Source: an uncultured Clostridia bacterium (GTDB lineage: Bacteria > Bacillota_A > Clostridia > TANB77 > CAG-508). Taken from it: 64,000 nucleotides of DNA. The position numbers and the translations under genes were made by a program. The DNA lies in assembly GCA_944393405.1 (NCBI GenBank), contig CALYAC010000004.1, positions 1 to 64,000 of the forward strand, in the 5' to 3' direction. This document shows positions 17,686 through 26,084 of the stretch, piece after piece. Under the pieces are notes generated by a model. That model was not told the origin of the DNA. It worked only from the letters and a program-made list of their open reading frames with translations, and searched no databases. Each line of letters opens with the position of its first letter. Positions within the stretch are counted from its first letter, which is position 1.

Positions 17686-18249
17686 TTATTTAATATTATA
17701 TTTATTCATTGTATTATCTATACCTTTTATTACCCAATCTTCTACTGCTTTTACTGCTAGATCTTCACCTTTTTGTAGTTCTTTATATTCTTCTTCTGGA
17801 ATACGTCCTATTACATAATTTATTTTTTCATATTCATCAACTGGTGTTCCTATACCAACACGGATTCTTGCAAAATCTTCTGTGTTTAATCTTGAAACAA
17901 CAGATTTCATGCCATTATGAGATCCTGCTCCTCCTTTAGCTCTAACTCTGATTTTTGATTTTTCAGTATCCATATCATCATATATAACTATTAAATTTTT
18001 AAGTGGTATTTTGTAGAAGTTAACAAATTCTATAATTGAATCACCACTTAAATTCATAAACGTTTGAGGTTTTATTAATATTACTTTTTCATTATTTATA
18101 TTTCCAATACCATATATAGCATTAAATTTTTCTTTATTTAATGCTATATCATTTTTTTCTGCTAATTTATTAATAACGTCAAACCCCATATTATGTCTGG
18201 TTTTAGAATAGTCTGGTTCTGGATTTCCTAGTCCTACAATAATGTACAT
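17686..18249 (-). CDS. pth: Peptidyl-tRNA hydrolase
   Basis: It frees stalled peptides from peptidyl-tRNA. The 187 residues match family length. Seen are VGLGNPEPDYSKTRHNMGFDV with the catalytic His (about 20), KPQTFMNLSGDS with the binding Asn, YDDMDTEKSKIRVRAKGGAGSHNGMKS and RIRVGIG. It lies directly downstream of the glycosyltransferase-like gene (4 bases). Confidence 0.96.
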   Translation of the reverse strand: MYIIVGLGNPEPDYSKTRHNMGFDVINKLAEKNDIALNKEKFNAIYGIGNINNEKVILIKPQTFMNLSGDSIIEFVNFYKIPLKNLIVIYDDMDTEKSKIRVRAKGGAGSHNGMKSVVSRLNTEDFARIRVGIGTPVDEYEKINYVIGRIPEEEYKELQKGEDLAVKAVEDWVIKGIDNTMNKYNIK

Positions 18250-18253
18250 AATC

Positions 18254-19501
18254 TTATCCTTCTCTTATATCTTTTTTAAATTTATCCCATAAATCAATTA
18301 CTCTTAAATATTCTTCATAATGTTTTTCAACATCATTATCATATTTATTTAATTCTCTAATTAAGCATGAAAAATCACAAGTTACAAATTCAGTATTTAT
18401 TTTTTGTACACTTCTTTTTAATTTGTCTCTTGATTCTTCTATTATTTTGTCATAATTTTCTCTATCTGTAATGTAATATAGTAATGGTTTATATCTTGTC
18501 CATCCTATTGTTGCTTTTAAGAATCTTTGCTCTATTTCTGCATCAACTAATGAAATTTTTCCGAGTTTCTTTGGATATCTACCTTTCATTATACCAGTAT
18601 ATTGTAAAAATGAATCATGGAAATGATATGTAGGTATTCTCAAAACCTTTGCATCTTTACTCCTTAAAGCACATGAGAAAAATGTATCTTCTCCTCTTGC
18701 ATTTGGTGGATTGTAGAATGCTGGAATTTTATCAATATTATCTAAATTCAAGCAAATTCCTGAACCTAAAACAAAGTTTTCTTTACCTATCCCTTCTACA
18801 TATTCTGCTTTTTTTATTCCTCTTGCAATATCTGGATCTGCATATGAAATACTACTTGTATTTTCTCTCATTTTTTGTATCTTTTCCCATGATATTACTT
18901 CATTTTCTAATGCATCTATAAAGTTTTTGTAATCTTCTTCTTTTATTTCATCTGTATATTGGATGTATGGAACTGGATTCATCATTCCACAACGATATCC
19001 CATTGATACATCTGTATTTTTTATATTTTTTACATGTTCTAATATGTTTTTCTGTTTTATCCATAATAGTTGATCATCTTCTAAAACATTTGCTACTGGA
19101 TATTCATCATCATCCCAGAAAAGTATATAATCCATTTTGTGTTGCATTGCACAATATAAAATTGTGTTTCTTGCTTTAGCATATCCGTTACCTATAAGTA
19201 ATTTAGCATCAGCATTTGACATTCCATATCTAGACATCAATATTTTCTGATATTCTATAATATTTTCTGGTGTAATGTATTTTATTCTCAAGTTTTTATA
19301 TGCCTTTGGCAAAATACCATAAAAGTCTGTTCTTATCGTATGTTGGTAATTTAAATCATATAGTATATAAATTGTTATGTCCACTTCTACGTCTAATTCT
19401 TTTAATTGCTCAACCATAAATTGTTCATAATTGTTAATAATTTTACATACATTCGGTCTACCACTTATAAAGCCAATACCTAAGTTTATTTTCTGTTTCA
19501 T
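18254..19501 (-). CDS. Probable glycosyltransferase, GT2-like
   Basis: A 415-residue soluble protein without signal peptide. An acidic YILFWDDDEYPV stretch (about 125-136) looks like the DxD metal site of a GT-A transferase, preceded by AKARNTILYCA, a pattern common in GT2-like enzymes. FVLGSGICLN and RGEDTFFSCAL resemble the acceptor-side motifs of this class. The exact donor and acceptor are unknown. With the two following genes on the same strand (GT-D type transferase and pyruvyl transferase) it suggests a small surface-polysaccharide or wall-glycan set. Confidence 0.6.
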   Translation of the reverse strand: MKQKINLGIGFISGRPNVCKIINNYEQFMVEQLKELDVEVDITIYILYDLNYQHTIRTDFYGILPKAYKNLRIKYITPENIIEYQKILMSRYGMSNADAKLLIGNGYAKARNTILYCAMQHKMDYILFWDDDEYPVANVLEDDQLLWIKQKNILEHVKNIKNTDVSMGYRCGMMNPVPYIQYTDEIKEEDYKNFIDALENEVISWEKIQKMRENTSSISYADPDIARGIKKAEYVEGIGKENFVLGSGICLNLDNIDKIPAFYNPPNARGEDTFFSCALRSKDAKVLRIPTYHFHDSFLQYTGIMKGRYPKKLGKISLVDAEIEQRFLKATIGWTRYKPLLYYITDRENYDKIIEESRDKLKRSVQKINTEFVTCDFSCLIRELNKYDNDVEKHYEEYLRVIDLWDKFKKDIREG

Positions 19502-19624
19502 AAGATCCTCTCTCTTTTTTTCATCAATGTTTCATTGATTTGTATTAATATAAAATACTAGAATATTATATCATATATTTATTTTTTTGTCACTTTTCTA
19601 TTTTTTCTCCATATATACCTAATT

Positions 19625-20497
19625 TTAGTTCATAATTCTAGCAATTATCTCTTTTTCGTATTTTTCGTCTTTTATGTCCTGAATATTATTTTCTCCGTCT
19701 TTTACTTCTGTCACATATTTAGTTTCTATCTTTATTTTTTCAGTTGCTTTTCTTAAGAACCATTCATATTCAATATCTACATGTCCTATATCTATTGCTC
19801 TATATCCTGCTTTATATAAATCATAAGCTAGTACTGTAGCTGTTGGTCCTAAAGCAAGCATTATCATTTTATTTTTATCTATTTTTAATATTTCTCCTAA
19901 TATTTTGTCATAAATTTCAAAAGCATCTTCTGATGGGCAAATAATTCTTTGAATTGATTTCATATTATCAAACAAATCATTACCTACTCCTAATCTACTA
20001 AATTCACCTTCTACAATAACAACATCTTGATTATCCCATACTCTTCTTAAGTTTTTTACATAATCTTCTACCCATGATTTATCTTTATAGTCAATGTAAA
20101 ATCTTGTAATATTAGATGAATAATATTGTTTGTTTTTAGATAATAGTCTTAACACTTTAAATTTATTATCATGAAGCCATTTTTTCCAAAAATTATTTGC
20201 AAAATCATTATATTTTTCTGAATATTCTAAATCTATTACATTGTTAATTCCTATTAATAAGTCTTTCTCATTACTCTCTAATACTTCTTTTAATCTCATA
20301 GCAAGCACTTTATTATACTTTTGATATTTCATGCCTACTCCACAAATCATATCAAATTCTCCATCACCAAATCTTGCAATAGAACATTTATCATTTACTA
20401 TTTTATCTATTGTTTCATCTGGGCTTGCAATTTTAAAACCTCCTAAAATATCCTTTGTTTTTGCAGTATACTTTCTTTTACTTTTATCAAGTTCCAT
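19625..20497 (-). CDS. GT-D fold glycosyltransferase (DUF1792-type)
   Basis: SIARFGDGEFDMICGVGMKYQKYN (about 41-64) is the hallmark of the GT-D/DUF1792 domain found in glucosyltransferases of surface glycoproteins and capsules. DVVIVEGEFSRLGVGNDLF and MIMLALGPTATVLAYDLYKAGYRAIDIGHVDIEYEW complete it, making about 290 residues of domain. I chose the second ATG (20497), eight bases after GGGAG, over the ATG at 20503, which sits too close to that site. It is separated from its neighbours by longer gaps, so it may be transcribed alone. Confidence 0.8.
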   Translation of the reverse strand: MELDKSKRKYTAKTKDILGGFKIASPDETIDKIVNDKCSIARFGDGEFDMICGVGMKYQKYNKVLAMRLKEVLESNEKDLLIGINNVIDLEYSEKYNDFANNFWKKWLHDNKFKVLRLLSKNKQYYSSNITRFYIDYKDKSWVEDYVKNLRRVWDNQDVVIVEGEFSRLGVGNDLFDNMKSIQRIICPSEDAFEIYDKILGEILKIDKNKMIMLALGPTATVLAYDLYKAGYRAIDIGHVDIEYEWFLRKATEKIKIETKYVTEVKDGENNIQDIKDEKYEKEIIARIMN

Positions 20498-20503
20498 ATT
20501 CAT

Positions 20504-20927
20504 TTCTCCCTCTTTTAGAATATTTATTATTATACTATATTTTTTTTAATTTGTTTATTAATTTTTATTTATCTTTTGTTTGGTGTCTTAGTTGTTATTA
20601 TAAAATGCTTTAAAAAGCTTAGATTTTCATTATAAAAAAAATAAAGAATCTATTTTAATAGATTTTACATGTTGAATTTTAAGTTATTTTATTTTCTTTC
20701 TAGGTTTTTTAAAGTATTTTAATTATATACTAATCAATATGTACATATAAATATTTAAATATAGTTTAATTTTTTAATAAATAGCAATTTCTGTATACTT
20801 TAAATTATTTAAATTATTTTACATACCTTTAGTGAAAGGTTATATTATATTTTAATTTTATATAATTCTTATAAACCCCTCCTCTAAAGGTATGTTACTA
20901 CTACAATCTTCTTCCATAATCTCCTCA
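20504..20927. other. 424-base gene-free stretch with a spaced inverted repeat
   Basis: No gene of reasonable length. ACATACCTTTAG (20821-20832) recurs as its exact complement CTAAAGGTATGT (20884-20895), 51 bases apart, just beyond the pyruvyl-transferase stop. The rest is AT-rich sequence that should contain the promoter of the GT-D gene. Confidence 0.5.
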
Positions 20928-21971
20928 TTATTCCAAAGCAGTATCTAAAAAATTATTTACTCTTTTTTGTTCTTTCTCTAATATCTTATATGCTTCTGAG
21001 TAATCATTATCTAGTATATCTGCTGTTATTTTTTTATTAAATACCCTATTAGGCATCTTAAATGTTTCTAATAATGTTTCTATTCTTGAGTACATACTCT
21101 GCAAATCTCCACCTTCTCTTTCGAATATAATAAAAGGTGTAGAAAATATTATTGAAAATACACATGAATGAAATGAATCTGTTGCTACTAAAAAAGCATT
21201 TTTTTCTAAATAAAGAAATTCTGCTGGTCCTACATCATAAAAAGGACTATTCTTATCTGAAATATCTATTATTTCACATTCATTTTCTTCAGCAACTCTT
21301 CTTAGTTCTTTCCAAACATCATCAGATACATCTCCCAAAAAACTTTTTACTATAAATTTATCAGTTTTTAAATTTTCTGGCCTTTTCATTACTTTTTCCC
21401 ATTCAGATTTACTAAGCATCATTGTTGGATCTACTAAAACTTCTACATCATTTCTACCTGTAAGTTCTTTGACAATTTTCTTTCCAGCTTGTTCTCTTAC
21501 TGATATTGATTTAACCTCATTTAGACCGTTTTTAAACATCTCATAAACATCACTATCTTTTTCTGGTGAGTGGTCAACTCCTATACTTGCTGAGAAAGAA
21601 ATTCTCTTCTCTTTTGGTACAAATGTGCCTAATGCTTTATCTGAGAATATCTTATCAAAAGTAAAATTCCAAATCTGGTCACTTCCCATAACCACATAAT
21701 CATAATCCTCTGTAAATCTCTTTGGTACTTCATACTCTTTGTATAGAATTTCGTTTGCAAATTCTATATTTTCATTAAAATTTTTAAATTTCTTTAATCT
21801 TTTTTCATCTTTTTCATTTCTGATAACAGGAACGTCATCTTCTAGTCCTATATACTTTATTGTTTCAACGTCTAATCCTTTTTTTCTAAGCACTTGTTGA
21901 ACTGCATAATTTTGAAGTCTATTACCAAAATTATACTCTCCAAAAAGTGTCACAATTCCTGCCTTTTTCAT
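20928..21971 (-). CDS. Polysaccharide pyruvyl transferase family protein
   Basis: It probably transfers a pyruvyl ketal from phosphoenolpyruvate to a sugar of a surface polymer. The 347 residues begin with GIVTLFGEYNFGNRLQNYAVQQVL, the standard N-terminus of the family. DYVVMGSDQIWNF (about 90-102), SFSASIG, VDPTMMLSKSEW and LVATDSFHSCVFSIIFSTPFI (about 260-280) are the other conserved blocks. It is upstream of the GT-D and GT2-like genes on the same strand. Confidence 0.88.
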   Translation of the reverse strand: MKKAGIVTLFGEYNFGNRLQNYAVQQVLRKKGLDVETIKYIGLEDDVPVIRNEKDEKRLKKFKNFNENIEFANEILYKEYEVPKRFTEDYDYVVMGSDQIWNFTFDKIFSDKALGTFVPKEKRISFSASIGVDHSPEKDSDVYEMFKNGLNEVKSISVREQAGKKIVKELTGRNDVEVLVDPTMMLSKSEWEKVMKRPENLKTDKFIVKSFLGDVSDDVWKELRRVAEENECEIIDISDKNSPFYDVGPAEFLYLEKNAFLVATDSFHSCVFSIIFSTPFIIFEREGGDLQSMYSRIETLLETFKMPNRVFNKKITADILDNDYSEAYKILEKEQKRVNNFLDTALE

Positions 21972-22138
21972 TTCCTCCTCCCTTCTTTTAGAACTACACT
22001 TTTTGTAGTTTTATTAAATTATTTGAACTATCATATTATATCATAATGCATAAAAAAAAGCAATCCTTTTTAGTCATAGACTGCAAAAGAAAAAATATAA
22101 ACAAACAGGACTTTACTTTTTATGTTTACCTTGTTTGC

Positions 22139-22870
22139 TTATATTTTAAATTTTTCTAATTTATATTCTTTATCCAGTTTTTCATTTAAATATATCTTTG
22201 CTATTATTTCTAACTCTTTTATTGCATTTTCTGACAAATTAAATGAAAAAAGTTTTTTAGGTGGAGCAAGTACTATATATTTTATTGCATTTAATGTTGC
22301 CTCAGAAATTTCTATTGCTCCCTTATCTTGCCTGCTACATACTTCACATTTTAATCCATTATCTCTAAAGCTAAAATAGTTTAATTTTTCCTTTTCATTT
22401 TTACAACTTGAACATTTATCTATAATTGGTGTAAAACCTAATAAGCACATTAATTTTATTTTAAAAATTGATATAACAAGATCCATATCTTTATCAGTTT
22501 CAGAAAGTACATATAAGGTATTTAAAAATAATTGTAAAATTCTATATGTATTCTGATTTTCATCGGTAACATCATTTATAATCTTAGTAATGTGTGATGC
22601 ATATTGTAATTTATTAATATCCATTCTCAAATTATAAAATAATTCATTTACCTCACATGAATTTATATTATATGAACTAGCTCCTTGATATATCAAATAA
22701 TCTCCAAAGCACAAAAATTGTGTTGCTGCCATAAGCGAGCTTTTAGGACGTCTTGCCCCTTTAGCAGCACACCCTATCTTTCCATTTGGAGTTAATATTG
22801 TTACCATTTTATCATAATCACTCATATTATGTTCTGATATTACTATTCCCTTTAATTTCAATATTCCCAT
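22139..22870 (-). CDS. recO: DNA repair protein RecO
   Basis: It mediates RecA loading in RecF-pathway repair. About 243 residues: N-terminal OB fold (LKGIVISEHNMSDYDKMVTILTPNGK, then AKGARRPKS), a helical middle and a Cys4 zinc site (CSSC about 147-150, CEVCSR about 170-175). I start at Met 22870. An earlier ATG at 22888 would add MRRKNK with an in-frame CGG, which no native gene uses, and lies deeper inside yqzL. The gene overlaps yqzL by 44 bases. Confidence 0.92.
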   Translation of the reverse strand: MGILKLKGIVISEHNMSDYDKMVTILTPNGKIGCAAKGARRPKSSLMAATQFLCFGDYLIYQGASSYNINSCEVNELFYNLRMDINKLQYASHITKIINDVTDENQNTYRILQLFLNTLYVLSETDKDMDLVISIFKIKLMCLLGFTPIIDKCSSCKNEKEKLNYFSFRDNGLKCEVCSRQDKGAIEISEATLNAIKYIVLAPPKKLFSFNLSENAIKELEIIAKIYLNEKLDKEYKLEKFKI

Positions 22871-23021
22871 CTTGTTTTTCCGCCTCAATATTGTTTTTTT
22901 CTACGTTAAATTTTTCATTTATCCTTAAGTTTTTTTCTATATTTTCAACTTCTATTAACTCTAAAAAAGTATTTATATTTCCTGTATTTTTAAATGTATT
23001 CCAAGCCATTTGTTTTATCAT
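22827..23021 (-). CDS. YqzL-like small protein
   Basis: 64 residues. MAWNTFKNTGNINTFLELIE resembles the YqzL family, short proteins of unknown function encoded between era and recO in many Firmicutes; the position here is the same. The usual family length is about 45, and the extra Asn/Glu-rich tail here overlaps recO by 44 bases. GGAG sits about 11 bases before the ATG. Function unknown. Confidence 0.7.
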   Translation of the reverse strand: MIKQMAWNTFKNTGNINTFLELIEVENIEKNLRINEKFNVEKNNIEAEKQDGNIEIKGNSNIRT

Positions 23022-23144
23022 AATGTCATCATCTCCATTTCATAAAGTTAATATATATTCTAATTATAATTATTAATATATTTAGAATATATCTTTATTT
23101 TTATCTTTTGCATTTTTTGTTTTTTTATTCTTTTTATTTTTGTT

Positions 23145-24053
23145 TTATTTTTCTATTTTAAAGTTTTTAATAAATTTATCATTATTTATCCAATCTTCTT
23201 TTACTTTTACCCAAATCTTTAAATTTATTTTTATTCCTAGCATTTTTTCTAAATCTTCTCTTGCATAAGTTCCTATTTTCTTTAGCATAGATCCATTTTT
23301 TCCAATAATTATACCTTTATGAGAATCTCTTAAACAATAGATAATTACGTCTATATTATATATTGGTTTATTTTCCATTGTTTTTCTTCTCTTCATTCTT
23401 TCTACTTCTACTAATATTCCATGTGGAACTTCATCATTTAATAATTTTAAAGCTTTTTCTCTTATAGTCTCTTCTACTAATTGTCTTGTTGTTTGGTCTG
23501 TATATTCTTCTATATTATAATATGCAGGTCCTTCATTTAAGTTCTTTTCTATTTCATCCAATATAGCTTCTAAATTAATATTTTTTACAGTTGATACTGG
23601 TATTATGCTTGAAAAATCATATTCATTTTTATATAGATCTATTAGTTTAGCAATTTTCTCTTTTTTCACTAAATCAACTTTATTTATGACCAATATTGTT
23701 TTTTTCTTTGCTGCTTTAATTTTATCTAAGATAAGTCTATCTCCTTTTCCAATTTCATCAGATGTTGCTTCTACCACAAATACAACCACATCAACATCTT
23801 TCGAAACTTCAAAGGCATTCTCGACCATAACATCTCCAAGTTTTGATTTTGGTTTATGAATTCCTGGAGTATCTATAAATATAATTTGTGAATTTTTTCT
23901 ATTTACTATAGCTCTTATTACTGTTCTTGTTGTTTGTGGTTTATTAGCTATTGCTGCAACTTTTTCTCCAACCAAACTATTTATTATACTAGATTTACCT
24001 ACATTTGTTCTTCCAAGAATAGAAACAAACCCTGATTTAAAATTTTCTTCCAT
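23145..24053 (-). CDS. era: GTPase Era
   Basis: A GTPase that binds 16S rRNA and helps 30S subunit assembly. The 302 residues match the family: G1 GRTNVGKSS (14-22), G2 TTR region, G3 DTPGIHKPK (about 60), G4 NKVD (about 124) and a C-terminal KH domain with IIIGKNGSMLKKIG (about 243-256). The order era-yqzL-recO is conserved in Firmicutes. Confidence 0.96.
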   Translation of the reverse strand: MEENFKSGFVSILGRTNVGKSSIINSLVGEKVAAIANKPQTTRTVIRAIVNRKNSQIIFIDTPGIHKPKSKLGDVMVENAFEVSKDVDVVVFVVEATSDEIGKGDRLILDKIKAAKKKTILVINKVDLVKKEKIAKLIDLYKNEYDFSSIIPVSTVKNINLEAILDEIEKNLNEGPAYYNIEEYTDQTTRQLVEETIREKALKLLNDEVPHGILVEVERMKRRKTMENKPIYNIDVIIYCLRDSHKGIIIGKNGSMLKKIGTYAREDLEKMLGIKINLKIWVKVKEDWINNDKFIKNFKIEK

Positions 24054-24253
24054 AACTGCCTCTCTTTTTTATTTTATATTTTATATTATTGTTAACATTA
24101 TTGCATTATATTAATACTTCATTTTTGTTATTATATAACTTTAAACTTCTATTTTTTGTAGAAAAATGAAATAATTTTTTCAAAACTTTCGTCATATTTT
24201 ACTTGACATATATCATATATATCATATTTTTTCATTAATTTCAATTTTTTCAT

Positions 24254-24290
24254 AAAAAGGGGATAGCCTATTTTTACGCCATCCCTTCTT
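24254..24290 (-). terminator. Terminator of the hydrogenase operon
   Basis: GGGATGGC and a near-complementary GCTATCCCC block, followed by a T run on minus, start a few bases after the hydA stop. Confidence 0.75.
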
Positions 24291-24294
24291 ATTT

Positions 24295-26036
24295 TTATAT
24301 TCTATATTCTTCCATTGGAGTATAATGTGTGTGTAATAATTCATGTGCTTTATGTTCTCCAGGCTTTCCTATGTATTCCTTATATATTTCTTTTAGTATT
24401 GGATTTTCATGTGATTTTCTTATCACACTTCTTTCATCTATTGAATACATTGCACTTGCTCTTTTTGCTCTAATATCTACAGACATCCTTGTTTTAGAAT
24501 TTTTAATCGGTTGTCCTCCTCCCATTATACATCCGCCTGGGCATGCCATTACTTCTACAAAGCTATAATCTGCTGTTCCATTTTTTATATCTTCCATAAT
24601 TTTTCTTGCATTTCCAAGTCCATGTGCTACAGCTACTTTTACTTCTTTTTCTCCTATTTTTACTACAGCTTTCTTTATTCCTTTAGAACCTCTAACATCC
24701 TCAAATTCTATTTTTTTTAATTCTTCACCTGTTATTAATTCATATGCAGTACGTAGAGCAGCTTCCATAACTCCTCCTGTTACACCAAATATTGCTGCGG
24801 CTCCGGCTTGCTTCTCCCATAGGATTATCAAAAGTTTCGTCTTCTAGTTTATCAAATTCTATATTTGCTTGTTTAATCATTCTTGCAAGTTCACGAGTAG
24901 TTATAACACTATCTACATCCCATAGTCCATTTACCTTCATTTCTTCTCTTTGTCTTTCATATTTTTTAGCTATACATGGCATAACAGATACAACATAAAT
25001 TTTATTAGGATCTATATTATTCTTTTCGGCATAATATGATTTTATAATTGCTCCAAACATTTGATGTGGTGATTTACAACTTGATAGATGAGCTAAATTT
25101 TCTGGATATTCCATTTCTGCGAATCTAACCCAACCAGGACAACAAGAAGTAGTCATTGGTAAATTATCATTTTCTTTAAATCTTCTTACAAATTCAGTTG
25201 CTTCTTCCATTATTGTAAAATCTGCTCCTGTATTTGTGTCGAATACTTTATCAAAACCAAGAGCTTTTAATGCAGATACCATTTTACCAGTAACATTAGT
25301 TCCAATATCCATACCAAATTCTTCACCAAGTGCTACTCTAACAGATGGTGCTGTTTGTACAACAACATATGTATCAGGGTCCTTTAATTTCGCCCATACA
25401 TCATTTATATTTTCTTTTTCATGTAATGCTCCTGTAGGACAAGATTCTATACATTGACCACAAAATGTACAATTTACATCATTTAAACTATGATCATATG
25501 TTGTAGAAATACATGATTCAAATCCTCTTTCTATACAATCTATTGCTCCAATATTTTGAACATTTTTACAAGTAGCAACACATCTTCTACATAAAATACA
25601 TTTATTAAAATCTCTAACTATAGATGGAGATTTATCATCTATTTTATGCTCCGTTCTTTCTCCTTTAAAGTCAATATCTAGTACATTGAATTTTATTGCT
25701 AAATCTTGAAGTTCACAATTTCCGAGATCTTGTACATGTCAAGCAATCCTTAGAATGATTTGAAATAATTAAATCAAGGATTGTATGTCTTGCTTCTAAA
25801 ACATTTGGTGTATGAGTGTGGACTACCATTCCTTCTTCAACTTTTTGTATACATGAAGTTGCAAACCCTCTTCTTCCTTCAACTTCTACAATACACATTC
25901 TACAATCCCCAACTTCATTTATATCCTTTAAGAAGCATAGTGTTGGAATATCTATTCCTGCTTGTTTTGCTGCATCTAATATAGTTGTTCCTTCCGGAAC
26001 CACAACATTTTTATCATCTATTTTTAAATTAACCAT
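24295..26036 (-). CDS. hydA: [FeFe] hydrogenase catalytic subunit (HymC/HydA), needs +1 recoding at two CGGA sites
   Basis: It makes or uses H2. The gene lies in three frames; reading two CGGA sites as glycine (residues 105 and 411) gives one 579-residue protein of normal size. In order: N-terminal [2Fe-2S] domain (CFLKDINEVGDCRMC), His-ligated [4Fe-4S] motif HSKDCLTCTRSGNC, two [4Fe-4S] sites (CILCRRCVATC, CTFCGQCIESC) and the H-cluster motifs TSCCPGWVRFAE, MPCIAKKYE and MACPGGCIMGGG. The first shift lies inside the His-Cys cluster motif and the second inside GEASGAAAIFGVTGG, conserved in all such enzymes, so neither truncated product could work. The start ATG 26036 follows GGAGG. The operon is nuoE-nuoF-hydA. 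Confidence 0.93.
24802..24805 (-). other. CGGA recoding site 2 in hydA
   Basis: AGC-CGGA-GCC: as triplets, the frame continues as SRSRSNIW and leaves the family. As Gly411 it gives GEASGAAAIFG, followed by GGVMEAALRT in the +1 frame. Confidence 0.85.
25721..25724 (-). other. CGGA recoding site 1 in hydA
   Basis: TCT-CGGA-AAT: as triplets the frame stops three codons later (RKL-stop). As Gly105 it gives CTRSGNCELQDLA, completing the His-x3-Cys-x2-Cys-x5-Cys cluster motif. Confidence 0.87.
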
Positions 26037-26053
26037 TTTTTTCCTCCTTATTT

Positions 26054-26084
26054 GAGAAATCGGGTACAGTCCCCAATTCACCTT
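26054..26084. repeat. GGGGAC-type intergenic repeat, copy 3
   Basis: A minus-strand AATTGGGGACTGTACCC core lies in the gap between hymB and hydA and shares the AATTGGGGAC start with copy 1. It is a short, degenerate copy. Confidence 0.5.

Noticed and set aside
22871..22888. Longer recO start at 22888
   Set aside because: It would add MRRKNK with an in-frame CGG and move further into yqzL. The internal Met at 22870 begins the conserved MGILKLKGIVI.
24295..26036. Calling hydA, accA and yqfD pseudogenes
   Set aside because: Each has only the one kind of lesion, full conservation on both sides and intact operon partners. Decaying genes would also show stops and deletions.
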